A stretch of 64,000 nucleotides of DNA from Heyndrickxia oleronia (GTDB taxonomy: Bacteria; Bacillota; Bacilli; Bacillales; Bacillaceae_C): NCBI RefSeq assembly GCF_017809215.1, contig NZ_CP065424.1, positions 362,001 to 426,000 on the forward strand. Reading direction: 5' to 3'. A program made the translations under genes and the position numbers. Below are positions 42,480-51,760 of this stretch, in pieces. Positions within the stretch are counted from its first letter, which is position 1, and every line of letters starts with the position of its first letter. The notes under the pieces were generated by a model. That model did no database searches. It saw only the letters and a program-made list of their open reading frames with translations, and was not told the origin of the DNA.

Positions 42480-43697
42480 ATGAAGATATCCTTATTGAAA
42501 CAAGAAAAATCATACCGAAAATTATTTGCAGCGGGAATTATTAATGGAATTGGGGATAGATTTAGCCAGGTTGCTATGCTTACTTTAATTATTCAACTAA
42601 CAGGATCTGGTCTAGCGGTGGGAGTAACAATGGCTCTTCGTTTACTTCCTTTCCTGTTATTTGGTCCTTTAGGTGGGCGGCTTGCAGATCGCTTTTCAAG
42701 AAAACGGGTGCTGATCACAACGGATCTTGTGCGAATCTTCTTTGCATTATCTTTTTTGCTTGTAAATAGTAAAGAGGATATCTGGATTATTTATATAGGC
42801 TCCTTCATTTTAGCGGCAGGTGAAGCAATTTATGCCCCGACACGAAAGGCCTCGATTCCTAGAATGGTAAAAAAAGAAAACCTATTAATGGTAAATAGTT
42901 TGGAACAAGTAATGGTTGGTGTTGTATTAATTGGAGGGGCATTTTCAGGAGGCCTCGTTTCTTATTTATTTGGACCAGATATGACTTTTTGGTTGAATGG
43001 ATTATCATTTTTAGTTGCTGCCCTTTTTATTTCCAGCATTACTTTTCCTGAAATAGACTTTGATAACAATTCAAATCAATCTAATTCAAGATTTCTTTCT
43101 GAACTAAAAAAGGTAATTATACTTTCTTTACCTTTACAAGTGATTTTATTATGTGAATTTATTATTTCATTGCTGAACGGAATCGATAATGTGTTAATTA
43201 GTATTTACGCAGTAGAAGAATACAAACTTGGCGAAGTAGGGGTGGGGCTTTTTTATGGAGCGCTTGGGATTGGGTTAATTACAAGCTTTACAGTTGCAAA
43301 GAGAATAAAGAAGCATTTTTTAATGATAGGACTTTTCTGTTTAATATTGGAAGGATTAGGACTAGTCCTATTAAGTCAGGTCTATTTGGTATTCCTTTCG
43401 TTTGTGGTTTTCTGTTTTATTGCACTTATGTCGGGGATTGGAAATGCTTGCTTTGATACTGTTTTAATGAAGGAGGTACCCGAAAAATATCAAGGTACAA
43501 TGTTTGCTCTATCTGCCACAATATCGAATACATTGCTGGGAATATCGATGTTTTTAGCTGGTATAGTCTTAGAAATCATTGATCCACGATTATTAGGATG
43601 TCTTGGAGGCATATCTTTTATGTTTGTAGCCATTTCTTTGATTTTTATGTTGAGAATAAAAAGGAAGAAATATGTAAAATATTTTCGCAATATTTAG
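42480..43697 (+). CDS. MFS transporter under the ArsR-DUF2087 regulator
   Basis: A 405-residue, twelve-helix major facilitator protein with the loop motif GPLGGRLADRFSRKRVLITTD (read in parts, about residues 62-80) and a LAAGEAIYAPTRKASIPRMV stretch typical of MefA/YfmO-like exporters. ATG 42480 follows AGGTGG. The substrate is unknown; the pairing with a ligand-responsive ArsR regulator suggests inducible efflux. Confidence 0.85.
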   Translation: MKISLLKQEKSYRKLFAAGIINGIGDRFSQVAMLTLIIQLTGSGLAVGVTMALRLLPFLLFGPLGGRLADRFSRKRVLITTDLVRIFFALSFLLVNSKEDIWIIYIGSFILAAGEAIYAPTRKASIPRMVKKENLLMVNSLEQVMVGVVLIGGAFSGGLVSYLFGPDMTFWLNGLSFLVAALFISSITFPEIDFDNNSNQSNSRFLSELKKVIILSLPLQVILLCEFIISLLNGIDNVLISIYAVEEYKLGEVGVGLFYGALGIGLITSFTVAKRIKKHFLMIGLFCLILEGLGLVLLSQVYLVFLSFVVFCFIALMSGIGNACFDTVLMKEVPEKYQGTMFALSATISNTLLGISMFLAGIVLEIIDPRLLGCLGGISFMFVAISLIFMLRIKRKKYVKYFRNI

Positions 43698-43786
43698 ATG
43701 AATGTATTACTTTGAGGAGAAATGTGGTGTAAAATAATTATTGGAACATTATGATTAATACAACTAGATAAATGGGGGTTCAAACG

Positions 43787-45341
43787 ATGGGAAATGATCC
43801 GATGAATAATCAAATAAGTGATGTTCATATAGGACAATTAGCTTCAGTTGGACAAATAGCAGCAGGAATTGCTCATGAGGTAAGGAATCCTTTAACCTCT
43901 GTAAAGGGTTTTTTACAGCTATTAAAAGAAAAAAGTCCTGATACCTATATTGATGTAGCTGAGGCAGAATTGAACAATGCATTACTTACTCTAGAGAACC
44001 TCCTTCAAGTTTCTAAACCGGATATGGAAGATGAATTATTATCCACTTTTAATTTATGTGCAGAAATAGAATCGATCCTTTACTTATTTCAAGACCAACA
44101 ATATCGAGTGAAATTAGAAACTAATTTTGAAAACGTCGATTCAGCTATTGTCTCAGGTAAAAGAAATCAGTTGAAAAAGACTTTTTTTAATTTATTTAAG
44201 AATGCGTTTGAAGCGATTCCTGATAAGGGAACCATCTATGTGAATCAATTTATTCGTGATGGGTATGTATATATTTTAGTTAAAGACACGGGAGTTGGGA
44301 TACCAAAAGATAAGTGTGCACTGCTTGGTACCCCCCTTTTTTACTACAAAGGAAAATGGGACAGGAATGGGGTTAACACAGGTTTTTACAACGATTTACC
44401 AGCATGGTGGTCGTATTGAAGTAGATAGTGAAGAAAATGTAGGGACAACTTTCCGTATTATCCTTCCGATAGATATATCACATATACAGCATGGAGTGGT
44501 GAGGTTGAATATTAAAAATGTAGAAAGTGGAAATTTGAAGGAATACCTATTAGAAAATCAAGATGTGTTTGAACAGCATTTATTATCAGAGGCAGTAAAC
44601 GTACGCGATAAAATTAACGAAATACATACTGTAGGAAATATTGATTTGTTAGGAAATGCACAAAAACTAGTTTTGTTCATAGTAGAAAATCGTCGTCACG
44701 AATTGATGATGTTTGCTCAAAAAGAAGGGGAAGCATGGGCAAAACATTCGTTAACCATTGCGTTTAAGTTAGAATGGCTTCAAGCCATTCGTCGTGTGCT
44801 GTGGAATTTCCTTTATAATTTTGATCGTATTAGAGGGACTGAAACAAATCGTGAAGAGTTCTTTACTTTGGAAAAAAATACCAATGACCTCATTGATCAA
44901 TTTTTAAATAGCTTTTTTATTAGCTATACGAACTATAAAGAAGAAGTACTTCAATCCCAACAGGAGATAATAGAAGATTTATCAGTGCCGATTATCCCGA
45001 TTATCGATTCGATGTGTATATTGCCTTTAATTGGCAAGGTAGATAATGACAGAATGTTGGGGATGAAGGAAAAGATTTTTAATCAAATCAGTCAACACAA
45101 AATTATGACGCTCATCATGGACTTTTCTGGGGTTGCTATTATTGAAGAGGAGGCCATTCTTTACTTTCTAAAAATTTTAGAAGGGATCAGTATGATGGGA
45201 TGTAAAACGGTTATTACAGGGATTCGTCCTGAATGTGTAAATACAATGATTGATTTAAATTTAACTATTTCAGATAAAGCGGAAACATATGGGACGTTAA
45301 ATCAAGCTTTGGAGAAATATTTGATGAGGAGAGATGTATAG
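43787..45341 (+). pseudogene. Histidine-kinase/STAS fusion gene split by a frameshift
   Basis: Two overlapping ORFs form one about 517-residue protein if a single base is removed from the C6T6 tract at 44331-44342. Frame 1 supplies the H-box AAGIAHEVRNPLTSVKGFLQ, N-box LFKNAFEAIPDKG and DTGVGIPKD. Frame 2 continues with [16 protein letters not shown], then a RsbR-like helical domain and a STAS domain ([23 protein letters not shown]). It combines kinase and stressosome-type modules. The slip in a homopolymer could be a sequencing error, a phase-variable site or a true null mutation. Start ATG 43787 has GGGGG upstream. Confidence 0.8.
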
Positions 45342-45691
45342 TGACTGATCTAACAAATAAAACAGTTGATCAAATATGGCTTGACATCGAAAGAGTGATG
45401 AATGAGAATCCTATTCCATTTAAGGATTTAAATGTGATCTATCAATTTGATTTAACTGGGGAAGATGGTGGAACCTTTCAACTGGTATTTTCCAATGAAA
45501 CAGTAAAGGTTTTACGTAATGAGTTTAAAGAGCCGAAATGTACACTTAAAATGAAGGTAACTGACTTCAAAAAGTTTTTACAAGGGACGATGAATAGTGC
45601 TGCAGCATTTATGATGGGGAAATTAAAAGTACAAGGAAGTATTGGATTAGCATTGAAGCTGGAAAGCTTATTAGGTGAATATGAGCTATAA
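45341..45691 (+). CDS. SCP2 sterol-binding-domain protein
   Basis: A 116-residue SCP2-like protein: DLTGEDGGTFQLVFSNETVKV, CTLKMKVTDFKKFLQGTMNSAAAFMMGKLKVQGS (read in parts), which form the lipid-binding pocket fold. In bacilli these small proteins are thought to bind acyl or lipid ligands. GTG overlaps the last base of the preceding stop codon, so it is coupled to the kinase-STAS gene; its end overlaps the next start. Confidence 0.85.
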   Translation: MTDLTNKTVDQIWLDIERVMNENPIPFKDLNVIYQFDLTGEDGGTFQLVFSNETVKVLRNEFKEPKCTLKMKVTDFKKFLQGTMNSAAAFMMGKLKVQGSIGLALKLESLLGEYEL

Positions 45692-46604
45692 CTTAGAAAT
45701 TAAGGCAATAGACGACTTGAGAGTTGCAGCTGCATTTATATCAAAATGCAACTCCACTTCCCATCAGCATGTTGGCTATTGCGGCGAGAATGAGAAGGAA
45801 ATTCTACATGCCCTTGAATATGACTTTTCGGATCTGCCCCTTGCAGAGTCATTGATTGGGGCTTTTCACCATGATCAGCTTGTAGGTGTTCTTGGGTTAG
45901 ATATAGAGAAGGATTCTCAAGAAGCAGAAATTTGGGGCCCTTTTATCCAGTGGGATGATTGGTTAGATGTTGCACATAAGATGTGGGATGGGTTAATAAA
46001 AAAGCTATCTATTCCTGTCCAACAATATAACGGCTTTTATCATAAGGAACATCAGTATGCAGCTCCATTCATGGATCAGCTTCAATTTGAGAAAGGAAAT
46101 GCTCATTATATATTAATTGCTAAACCATCTCCAGACGATTCTCTCTGTGATGAAGGGATTCAGGAAATAACAAGCAATTTATTTCCGACATTTATTACTT
46201 TACATCAAGAGTTGTTTCCTCATACATATTATAATGGGGAGGACATTATTCAACGATTAAACGATGATCGAAAAGTTCTTATTTCTAAGGATAACGAGGA
46301 ATTACAGGGCTATGTATATTTCGAGGCAAATCCTGAATTTTATGAAGGAAGTCTGGAATATATTGGTGTCTCGCAAGACCATCGTAAAAAAGGTGTCGGA
46401 AAACGATTGATAAGGTCTGCTTTATTTCAACTCTTTAATCATTTTTCGATTGAAGAAATTCAATTATGTGTAGCTGCAGAAAATGAGAAGGCATTAAAAT
46501 TATATAAAAGTGCTGGTTTTTTAGTGAAAAATAAGCTTATTTCCTATAGAAGAAAGGAAATCTTTGCATATAATATCAATGTCAATAAACTCCTCACTGA
46601 ATGA
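45681..46604 (+). CDS. GNAT-family acetyltransferase (two-domain)
   Basis: A 307-residue protein with an active C-terminal GNAT domain: LEYIGVSQDHRKKGVGKRLIRSALFQLF (read in parts, about 230-258) and AENEKALKLYKSAGF. The N-terminal half looks like a degenerate second GNAT fold. It starts inside the SCP2 gene (AGGTGA precedes ATG 45681), so kinase-STAS, SCP2 and GNAT form one operon. Acceptor unknown. Confidence 0.82.
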   Translation: MSYNLEIKAIDDLRVAAAFISKCNSTSHQHVGYCGENEKEILHALEYDFSDLPLAESLIGAFHHDQLVGVLGLDIEKDSQEAEIWGPFIQWDDWLDVAHKMWDGLIKKLSIPVQQYNGFYHKEHQYAAPFMDQLQFEKGNAHYILIAKPSPDDSLCDEGIQEITSNLFPTFITLHQELFPHTYYNGEDIIQRLNDDRKVLISKDNEELQGYVYFEANPEFYEGSLEYIGVSQDHRKKGVGKRLIRSALFQLFNHFSIEEIQLCVAAENEKALKLYKSAGFLVKNKLISYRRKEIFAYNINVNKLLTE

Positions 46605-46625
46605 TTGTGTGGGAGTTTATTTTTA
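46584..46625 (+). terminator. Terminator after the SCP2-GNAT operon
   Basis: AATAAACTCC and GGGAGTTTATT pair with an inner CAC/GTG and are followed by a T-run, overlapping the GNAT stop codon. Confidence 0.8.
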
Positions 46626-46722
46626 TACCGCTATACTATTTACCAGCTTTATAAGAGATTGAAAACGCAGGAAGATGCTCATCCTATAAAAAGATGGTTA
46701 GTTGAAAGGGGATAAGATCATT

Positions 46723-47289
46723 TTGTTTATACGACATTCAATCATCTCTTTGTGGACATTATTTGATCCTTTTTATCATTTAGTTAGAAGGCTGAAATAT
46801 ATTGGTACATTTCAAAACAGAAAAGCTGTGTTTCGGGTAAAGTTGACCAAATATAAAGGGAAGGATTTTCTTTTATCAGATGGAACTTTAATTACAAAAA
46901 ATGATCGTTTGCTTAAAATTCATCTTCATAATGTTCGTATACTGAAGGAAGTGATTAAAGTGAATGATTCATTACACAGAACACGAGCGATTTATCGAAT
47001 GGTGGAACAATCGATGCCAATTTTAGCTATGTTTCTGGAAAATCATCGTAAGGTTGATGATATAAAGGGAATTATCGGAATTACGATGCTCAATAAGGGT
47101 GTGAAGAAACTTGGGTTTGAGCTAATGTATCCAGAAAACGGATTTTATATTCATTTTAAGCGAATATCGCAAATGCCTATCTATCTTCTTTCTACAACAT
47201 CTTTGTCAATTAGAAAGATAAAAAGAAAAAAACCAACATATTTATTAATGTCGAAGGAACAATTATTTGAAAAATATTTAGGGGCTTAA
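46723..47289 (+). CDS. ykoP: YkoP-family protein
   Basis: About 188 residues, recognised from VFRVKLTKYKGKDFLLSDGTLITKNDRLLKIHLHNVRIL (read in parts), which matches B. subtilis YkoP as I recall it. Function is unknown; the N-terminus has one amphipathic or membrane-associated segment (HSIISLWTLFDPFYHLV). The ORF opens at TTG 46702, but GAAAGGGGA at 46704-46712 favours TTG 46723. It is monocistronic, with a terminator behind it. Confidence 0.75.
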   Translation: MFIRHSIISLWTLFDPFYHLVRRLKYIGTFQNRKAVFRVKLTKYKGKDFLLSDGTLITKNDRLLKIHLHNVRILKEVIKVNDSLHRTRAIYRMVEQSMPILAMFLENHRKVDDIKGIIGITMLNKGVKKLGFELMYPENGFYIHFKRISQMPIYLLSTTSLSIRKIKRKKPTYLLMSKEQLFEKYLGA

Positions 47290-47302
47290 GCCTCTTTTTT
47301 TT
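47280..47302 (+). terminator. Terminator after ykoP
   Basis: AGGGGCTTAAGCCTCT hairpin followed by T8. Confidence 0.8.
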
Positions 47303-47412
47303 GGTCTTTTTAATTTCGTGTAATGTTTCTTAACGTTAATTTTTAGATTTTTTACAATTCTCTATTGACACACGCTTAAAATCCACTAAAATAATAAGAA
47401 AAAATGTAATCA

Positions 47413-47429
47413 TGTTAGATTTTTTAACA
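47413..47429. promoter_or_regulatory. GlnR/TnrA box upstream of amt
   Basis: TGTTAGATTTTTTAACA fits the TGTNANAWWWTNTNACA consensus at every specified position. It sits 38 bp before the amt start codon, which is probably downstream of or near the transcription start, so it should couple amt to nitrogen status. Confidence 0.85.
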
Positions 47430-47466
47430 TGAATTATGCAATTAAACTTACAGGGAGGGTTTTTAT

Positions 47467-48720
47467 ATGGCAGTAGAGATATTAATGAACAATATGTGGG
47501 TAATGTTGGGGGCTATCTTAGTTATCCTCATGCAAGGGGGATTCATTTTACTGGAGTGTGGATCTACACGAATGAAAAATGCGGGACATATAGCTGGAAA
47601 AACAATTTTTACTTTTGGGATTGGATCACTTATTTTTTGGGCCTGTGGGTATGCATTTATATTTGGTGAAAACTCTAACTTTTTTGTTGGACTATCACAC
47701 TTTTTTTACTCGAGCAATGAATTGAATGGTGAACTTTCTTCTTCTGTCTTCTTCTTATTCCAATTAGCATTTGCGACAATTGCATTAACCATTGCATTTG
47801 GTGGTTTTGCTGAACGTGCTAAATTTTCCACTTATGTTATTTTTTCTATCTTATTTTCGATTATGGTCTACCCAGTAATTGCCCATTGGATTTGGGGTGG
47901 TGGCTGGCTTGCTGAGCATGGTAAGCAAGATTTTGCAGGGTCTACAGTTGTTCACTTGACGGGGGCAATGGCCGCCTTAGCAGCAACATTATTATTGAAA
48001 CCAAGAATAGGTAAGTACAATAAGGATGGTTCAGTTAATCAAATTTTGGGACATAACCAGGTGTTTACTGCATTAGGAGTTTTAATTTTGTGGATTGGTT
48101 GGTTTGGTTTCAATGCAGGCAGCACATTATCTGTCTCAGAAGGGTTTTTTGGATTTGTTGCTTTAAATACAAACTTAGCTGCGGGATCAGGAGCATTAGG
48201 GGCACTTCTTATTTCGTGGTTATTGCTAGGAAAGGCAGATGTACCGGCAATTTTAAATGGAGCATTGGCAGGGCTAGTAGCGATTACAGCATCATGTGCG
48301 TTTGTAGCTACGTGGGCAGCAGTAGTTATTGGCTTTATCGCTGGTATTTTAGTATTTTATAGCATGAGATTTTTTGATAAAAGAAACATTGATGATCCGA
48401 TATATGCATTATCAGTTCACGGGACAGCGGGTATATGGGGAACATTATCTACAGGATTTTTTGCTACAAAGGAACTTGCAACTGTTGGATCCCCAGGCTT
48501 ATTTTACGGAGGTGGATTTCATCAATTAGGAGTGCAGTTTCTGGGTGTTTTCGCTTCTGGGTTGTATGCATTTCTTGTATCATATGTCATTTTATTTGTA
48601 ATGAAGAAAATGATGAAGGGGCTTCGTGTCACTGAAGAAGAAGAGACCATTGGACTCGATTTAAGTGAACATGGCAGCTATGGCTATCCGGAGCTCGTAT
48701 CAAAAGAAAAAATAAGCTGA
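47467..48720 (+). CDS. Ammonium transporter Amt
   Basis: A 417-residue Amt/MEP/Rh protein with eleven helices, including GGFILLECGSTRMKNAGHIAGK near the N-terminus (read in parts), the central GSTVVHLTGAMAALAATLLL and the second pore histidine in ALSVHGTAGIWGTLSTGFF. It conducts NH4+/NH3 into the cell when nitrogen is limiting. ATG follows GGGAGGG. No PII (glnK/nrgB) gene follows, unlike nrgAB of B. subtilis; a dispersed element lies there instead. Confidence 0.92.
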   Translation: MAVEILMNNMWVMLGAILVILMQGGFILLECGSTRMKNAGHIAGKTIFTFGIGSLIFWACGYAFIFGENSNFFVGLSHFFYSSNELNGELSSSVFFLFQLAFATIALTIAFGGFAERAKFSTYVIFSILFSIMVYPVIAHWIWGGGWLAEHGKQDFAGSTVVHLTGAMAALAATLLLKPRIGKYNKDGSVNQILGHNQVFTALGVLILWIGWFGFNAGSTLSVSEGFFGFVALNTNLAAGSGALGALLISWLLLGKADVPAILNGALAGLVAITASCAFVATWAAVVIGFIAGILVFYSMRFFDKRNIDDPIYALSVHGTAGIWGTLSTGFFATKELATVGSPGLFYGGGFHQLGVQFLGVFASGLYAFLVSYVILFVMKKMMKGLRVTEEEETIGLDLSEHGSYGYPELVSKEKIS

Positions 48721-48766
48721 TTCAACGCCATTGAATCATTAATACATCTTTTCCTTTGATTAATAA

Positions 48767-48958
48767 GGCTCTTTTTTTAAACACCCTTGCTATTTAAGTA
48801 TAGTTTTAACGAATAACTATCGGCTGATGATCGCAACACCTTTAAATTTTTACTAGAGAAAAGAGTTACAATAAGCATAAGAATTGCAGGAATTTTTTAT
48901 TGGGGAAAAAGATGGTAGTTGGGCTTTTATAAGAGCAACAAACGATACGAAAACATCC
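48767..48958 (+). mobile_element. Dispersed element, full-length copy after amt
   Basis: This 192-bp copy starts GGCTCTTTTTTTAAACACCC and ends ACGATACGAAAACATCC. A perfect 8-bp duplication, ATTAATAA, flanks it (48759-48766 and 48959-48966). The inner arm GAGAAAAGAG and the GGGCTTTTAT arm are present, the latter weakened (GAAAAAGATGG for TAAAAGCCGG). It is non-coding. Confidence 0.9.
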
Positions 48959-48966
48959 ATTAATAA

Positions 48967-49179
48967 ATGACTCGTTTGGAAGACCGATGTGAATGTTTAA
49001 CTATATTTGTTGTGAACAGACATTATACTTTAGGATATGCAGTTTTAACAGCAGGTTAGCGAGTGGTGTGTTTATTTAATGGACCTATATGAGAGAGTAG
49101 GTAGAAAAAATTCGAATAATTAAATGAAGTTAAAAAATCTTGATTATTTAATAATTTTATTGTACATTTAACATTAAGT
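48967..49179. other. AT-rich gap ahead of the metI promoter
   Basis: This 213-bp stretch holds no ORF of note and no recognised motif. Confidence 0.5.
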
Positions 49180-49209
49180 TTGAAAATTTTAACACATAAA
49201 CTATATAGT
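49180..49209 (+). promoter_or_regulatory. Promoter of the metI-metC-yitJ-metH operon
   Basis: TTGAAA at 49180-49185 with TATATA (49202) or TATAGT (49204) at 16-18 bp spacing, directly ahead of the S-box aptamer. Confidence 0.65.
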
Positions 49210-49214
49210 TAAAT

Positions 49215-49318
49215 CTTATCTAGAGAGGTCGAGGGACTGGCCCTATGACGCCTCAGCAACCAGTCAACATGATTGATATGGTGCTAATTCCAGCAGGTTT
49301 TATAACCTGAACGATAAG
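49215..49318 (+). ncRNA. SAM-I (S-box) riboswitch upstream of metI
   Basis: P1 strands CTTATC (49215) and GATAAG (49313) enclose GAGAGGTCGAGGGACTGGCC, GACGCCTCAGCAACC and GTGCTAATTCCAGCAGG, the S-box core. It senses SAM and switches the methionine biosynthesis operon off when SAM is high. It is shorter than the metN riboswitch in the P3/P4 region. Confidence 0.95.
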
Positions 49319-49336
49319 GAGAATCTAATGGCTAAT

Positions 49337-49367
49337 AGGGACTTCTTCTTATAGAAGTCCCTTTTTT
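49337..49367 (+). terminator. Riboswitch-controlled terminator of metI operon
   Basis: AGGGACTTC pairs with GAAGTCCCT and is followed by T6; expression platform of the S-box just upstream. Confidence 0.9.
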
Positions 49368-49418
49368 AGTTGTATGTTCTCCTCATAGTCCAAGTAAAAA
49401 TGAGGGAGGAAGTTTAAA

Positions 49419-50540
49419 TTGAGCAATCATCATATTGAAACGAATCTTGTTCAAATTGGTAATCGAAGTGAATCCGAGACAGGAGCAGTCAATCCACCTA
49501 TTTTTTTATCGACTGCTTATCGACATGAGGGAATAGGATTGTCAACAGGGTTTGACTATTCACGAACCAAAAATCCAACTCGTGCGTTGCTAGAAGATAG
49601 CTTTGCGAAATTAGAAGAGGGAGATCAAGGATTTGCCTGCAGTTCTGGAATGGCAGCTATACAATTGGTATTATCTCTTTTTGAAAGTGGAGATGAATTA
49701 ATTGCATCTGATGATTTATATGGGGGAACCTATCGCCTATTTGAACATTATGCGAAGGCATATGGAATCGTAACGAAATATATAAATGTAAATGATATTG
49801 AGTTAGTAAATGAATCAATCACTGAAAAAACAAAAGCCATCTTTATTGAAACACCTACTAATCCACTGATGGTGGAAACGGATATTACAAAAGTGGCCAC
49901 TTTTACTAAAGATCACCAACTATTGCTCATTGTCGATAATACTTTTTTAACTCCATATCTTCAAAAACCAATTCTTTCTGGTGCTGATATTGTTGTGCAT
50001 AGCGCAACGAAGTACATTGGTGGACATAATGATGTACTTGCTGGACTTGTTGTGGCAAAGGGCAAAGAGATATGTGAGAAGCTTTCTACCTTTCACAATG
50101 GTGCAGGTGCAGTATTATCACCTTTTGATTCTTGGCTGTTAATAAGAGGCTTGAAAACTTTAGCATTACGTATGGAGAAGCATGTAGATAATGCAAAACA
50201 TCTAGTGGAATTTTTAAATGAACGTCAAGAAGTAACTGATGTTTTGTATCCGGTTAGAGGTGGGATGGTTTCTTTTCGTTTGGAAAAAGAGGAGTGGATT
50301 TCGCCGTTTTTAAGGAACTTAAAGCTTATAACTTTTGCTGAAAGCTTAGGTGGAGTTGAAAGCTTTATTACTTATCCTGCTACGCAAACTCATGGAGATA
50401 TACCTGAGGAAATTAGAATAAAGAATGGAGTCTGTAATCGATTGCTTCGCTTCTCTGTAGGAATTGAATATGTTGAAGACATAAAGAACGATCTTGAACA
50501 GGCTTTTCAGTTGCTTCAGAAGGAGGAACAATTCCTATGA
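49419..50540 (+). CDS. metI: Cystathionine gamma-synthase / O-acetylhomoserine thiolyase MetI
   Basis: A 373-residue PLP enzyme of the Cys/Met metabolism family. Markers are DYSRTKNPTRALLEDSFAKLE, the pyridoxal lysine in VVHSATKYIGGHNDVLAG (about residue 196) and ESFITYPATQTHGDIPEE. It makes cystathionine from O-acetylhomoserine and cysteine, or homocysteine directly with sulphide. It starts with TTG behind GGGAGGA. Its stop codon overlaps the metC start. Confidence 0.92.
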   Translation: MSNHHIETNLVQIGNRSESETGAVNPPIFLSTAYRHEGIGLSTGFDYSRTKNPTRALLEDSFAKLEEGDQGFACSSGMAAIQLVLSLFESGDELIASDDLYGGTYRLFEHYAKAYGIVTKYINVNDIELVNESITEKTKAIFIETPTNPLMVETDITKVATFTKDHQLLLIVDNTFLTPYLQKPILSGADIVVHSATKYIGGHNDVLAGLVVAKGKEICEKLSTFHNGAGAVLSPFDSWLLIRGLKTLALRMEKHVDNAKHLVEFLNERQEVTDVLYPVRGGMVSFRLEKEEWISPFLRNLKLITFAESLGGVESFITYPATQTHGDIPEEIRIKNGVCNRLLRFSVGIEYVEDIKNDLEQAFQLLQKEEQFL

Positions 50541-51727
50541 GTAGAAGCCAAAATGATTTTGATATAGAAACAAGACTTACTTCTCAATCAGCATTTATCG
50601 ACTCGGCTACAGGGGCTGTCAATCCACCGATTCATTATTCTTCAACATTTCATCAACATCAATTTGATCAATTTGGGCCATATGATTATAGTCGTTCTGG
50701 TAATCCAACGCGTAAGGTGCTCGAGGATATGATTGCGGATTTAGAAGGGGGGGCCAAAGGATTTGCCTTTGCATCTGGGATGGCCGCTATTTCTTCTGCT
50801 TTTATGCTTCTTTCTGCTGGAGACCATGTTTTAATCTCGGAAGATGTGTATGGTGGTACATTTCGAATGATTACTCAGGTCCTGTCAAGATTTAAGATTG
50901 AACATACCTTTGTTAATATGACGGATTTAAGTGAAGTAGCCCGTTCCTTTCAACCAAACACGAAAGTAGTTTATGTTGAAACGCCTTCTAATCCACTTTT
51001 GCACATTACAGATATAGAAGAAGTGGTGAGATTAGCCAAAGCTAAAAATTGTTTCGTCTTTGTTGACAATACATTCATGACGCCTTTTTTGCAAAGACCA
51101 CTTGAGTTGGGAGCGGATATTGTAATACATAGTGCGACAAAGTTTTTATCCGGTCATAGTGATGTCGTTGCAGGTCTAGCTGTGGTTAAAGATGAACAAT
51201 TGGCGGAACAATTAGGCTATATTCAAAATGCATTTGGCTCAATTTTAGGAGTCCATGATTGCTGGCTACTATTACGTGGGATGAAAACATTAGGTGTTCG
51301 ACTGAAGCAATCCTCCCAGTCGGCAAATGAGATTGCATTACGTTTGCAAAGTCATCCACTGATTGAAGCGGTATATTATCCAGGATTTACAACTCACCCA
51401 GGACACTCCGTCCATTTTCGACAATCATCAGGAGCAGGTGCGGTTCTTTCTTTTAGCTTACCTAATCAGGCAACCACTAAATTATTTGTTGAAAGTCTTA
51501 AGATTCCTGTGTTTGCTGTTAGTTTGGGTGCCGTTGAATCCATTCTGTCCTATCCGGCTACAATGTCCCATGCTGCAATGCCAAAAAAGGAAAGAGAGAA
51601 AAGAGGAATTACAGATGGATTATTACGTTTATCTGTGGGATTAGAAAATGTGGATGACTTAATTAAGGACATTGAGCAAGCCCTATTAGTAGCTAGTAAA
51701 ATTGGCGAGGTTACCGAGCATGTATAG
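50537..51727 (+). CDS. metC: Cystathionine beta-lyase MetC
   Basis: A 396-residue paralogue of MetI: YDYSRSGNPTRKVLEDMIADLEGG (read in parts), PLP lysine in VIHSATKFLSGHSDVVAG (about 200) and ESILSYPATMSHAAMPKKER. It cleaves cystathionine to homocysteine, pyruvate and ammonia. ATGA overlap with metI indicates coupling. Order metI-metC matches B. subtilis. Confidence 0.92.
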   Translation: MSRSQNDFDIETRLTSQSAFIDSATGAVNPPIHYSSTFHQHQFDQFGPYDYSRSGNPTRKVLEDMIADLEGGAKGFAFASGMAAISSAFMLLSAGDHVLISEDVYGGTFRMITQVLSRFKIEHTFVNMTDLSEVARSFQPNTKVVYVETPSNPLLHITDIEEVVRLAKAKNCFVFVDNTFMTPFLQRPLELGADIVIHSATKFLSGHSDVVAGLAVVKDEQLAEQLGYIQNAFGSILGVHDCWLLLRGMKTLGVRLKQSSQSANEIALRLQSHPLIEAVYYPGFTTHPGHSVHFRQSSGAGAVLSFSLPNQATTKLFVESLKIPVFAVSLGAVESILSYPATMSHAAMPKKEREKRGITDGLLRLSVGLENVDDLIKDIEQALLVASKIGEVTEHV

Positions 51728-51760
51728 CCGATTAGCATTAAAAGGGGGAGTGTGGTTCGG

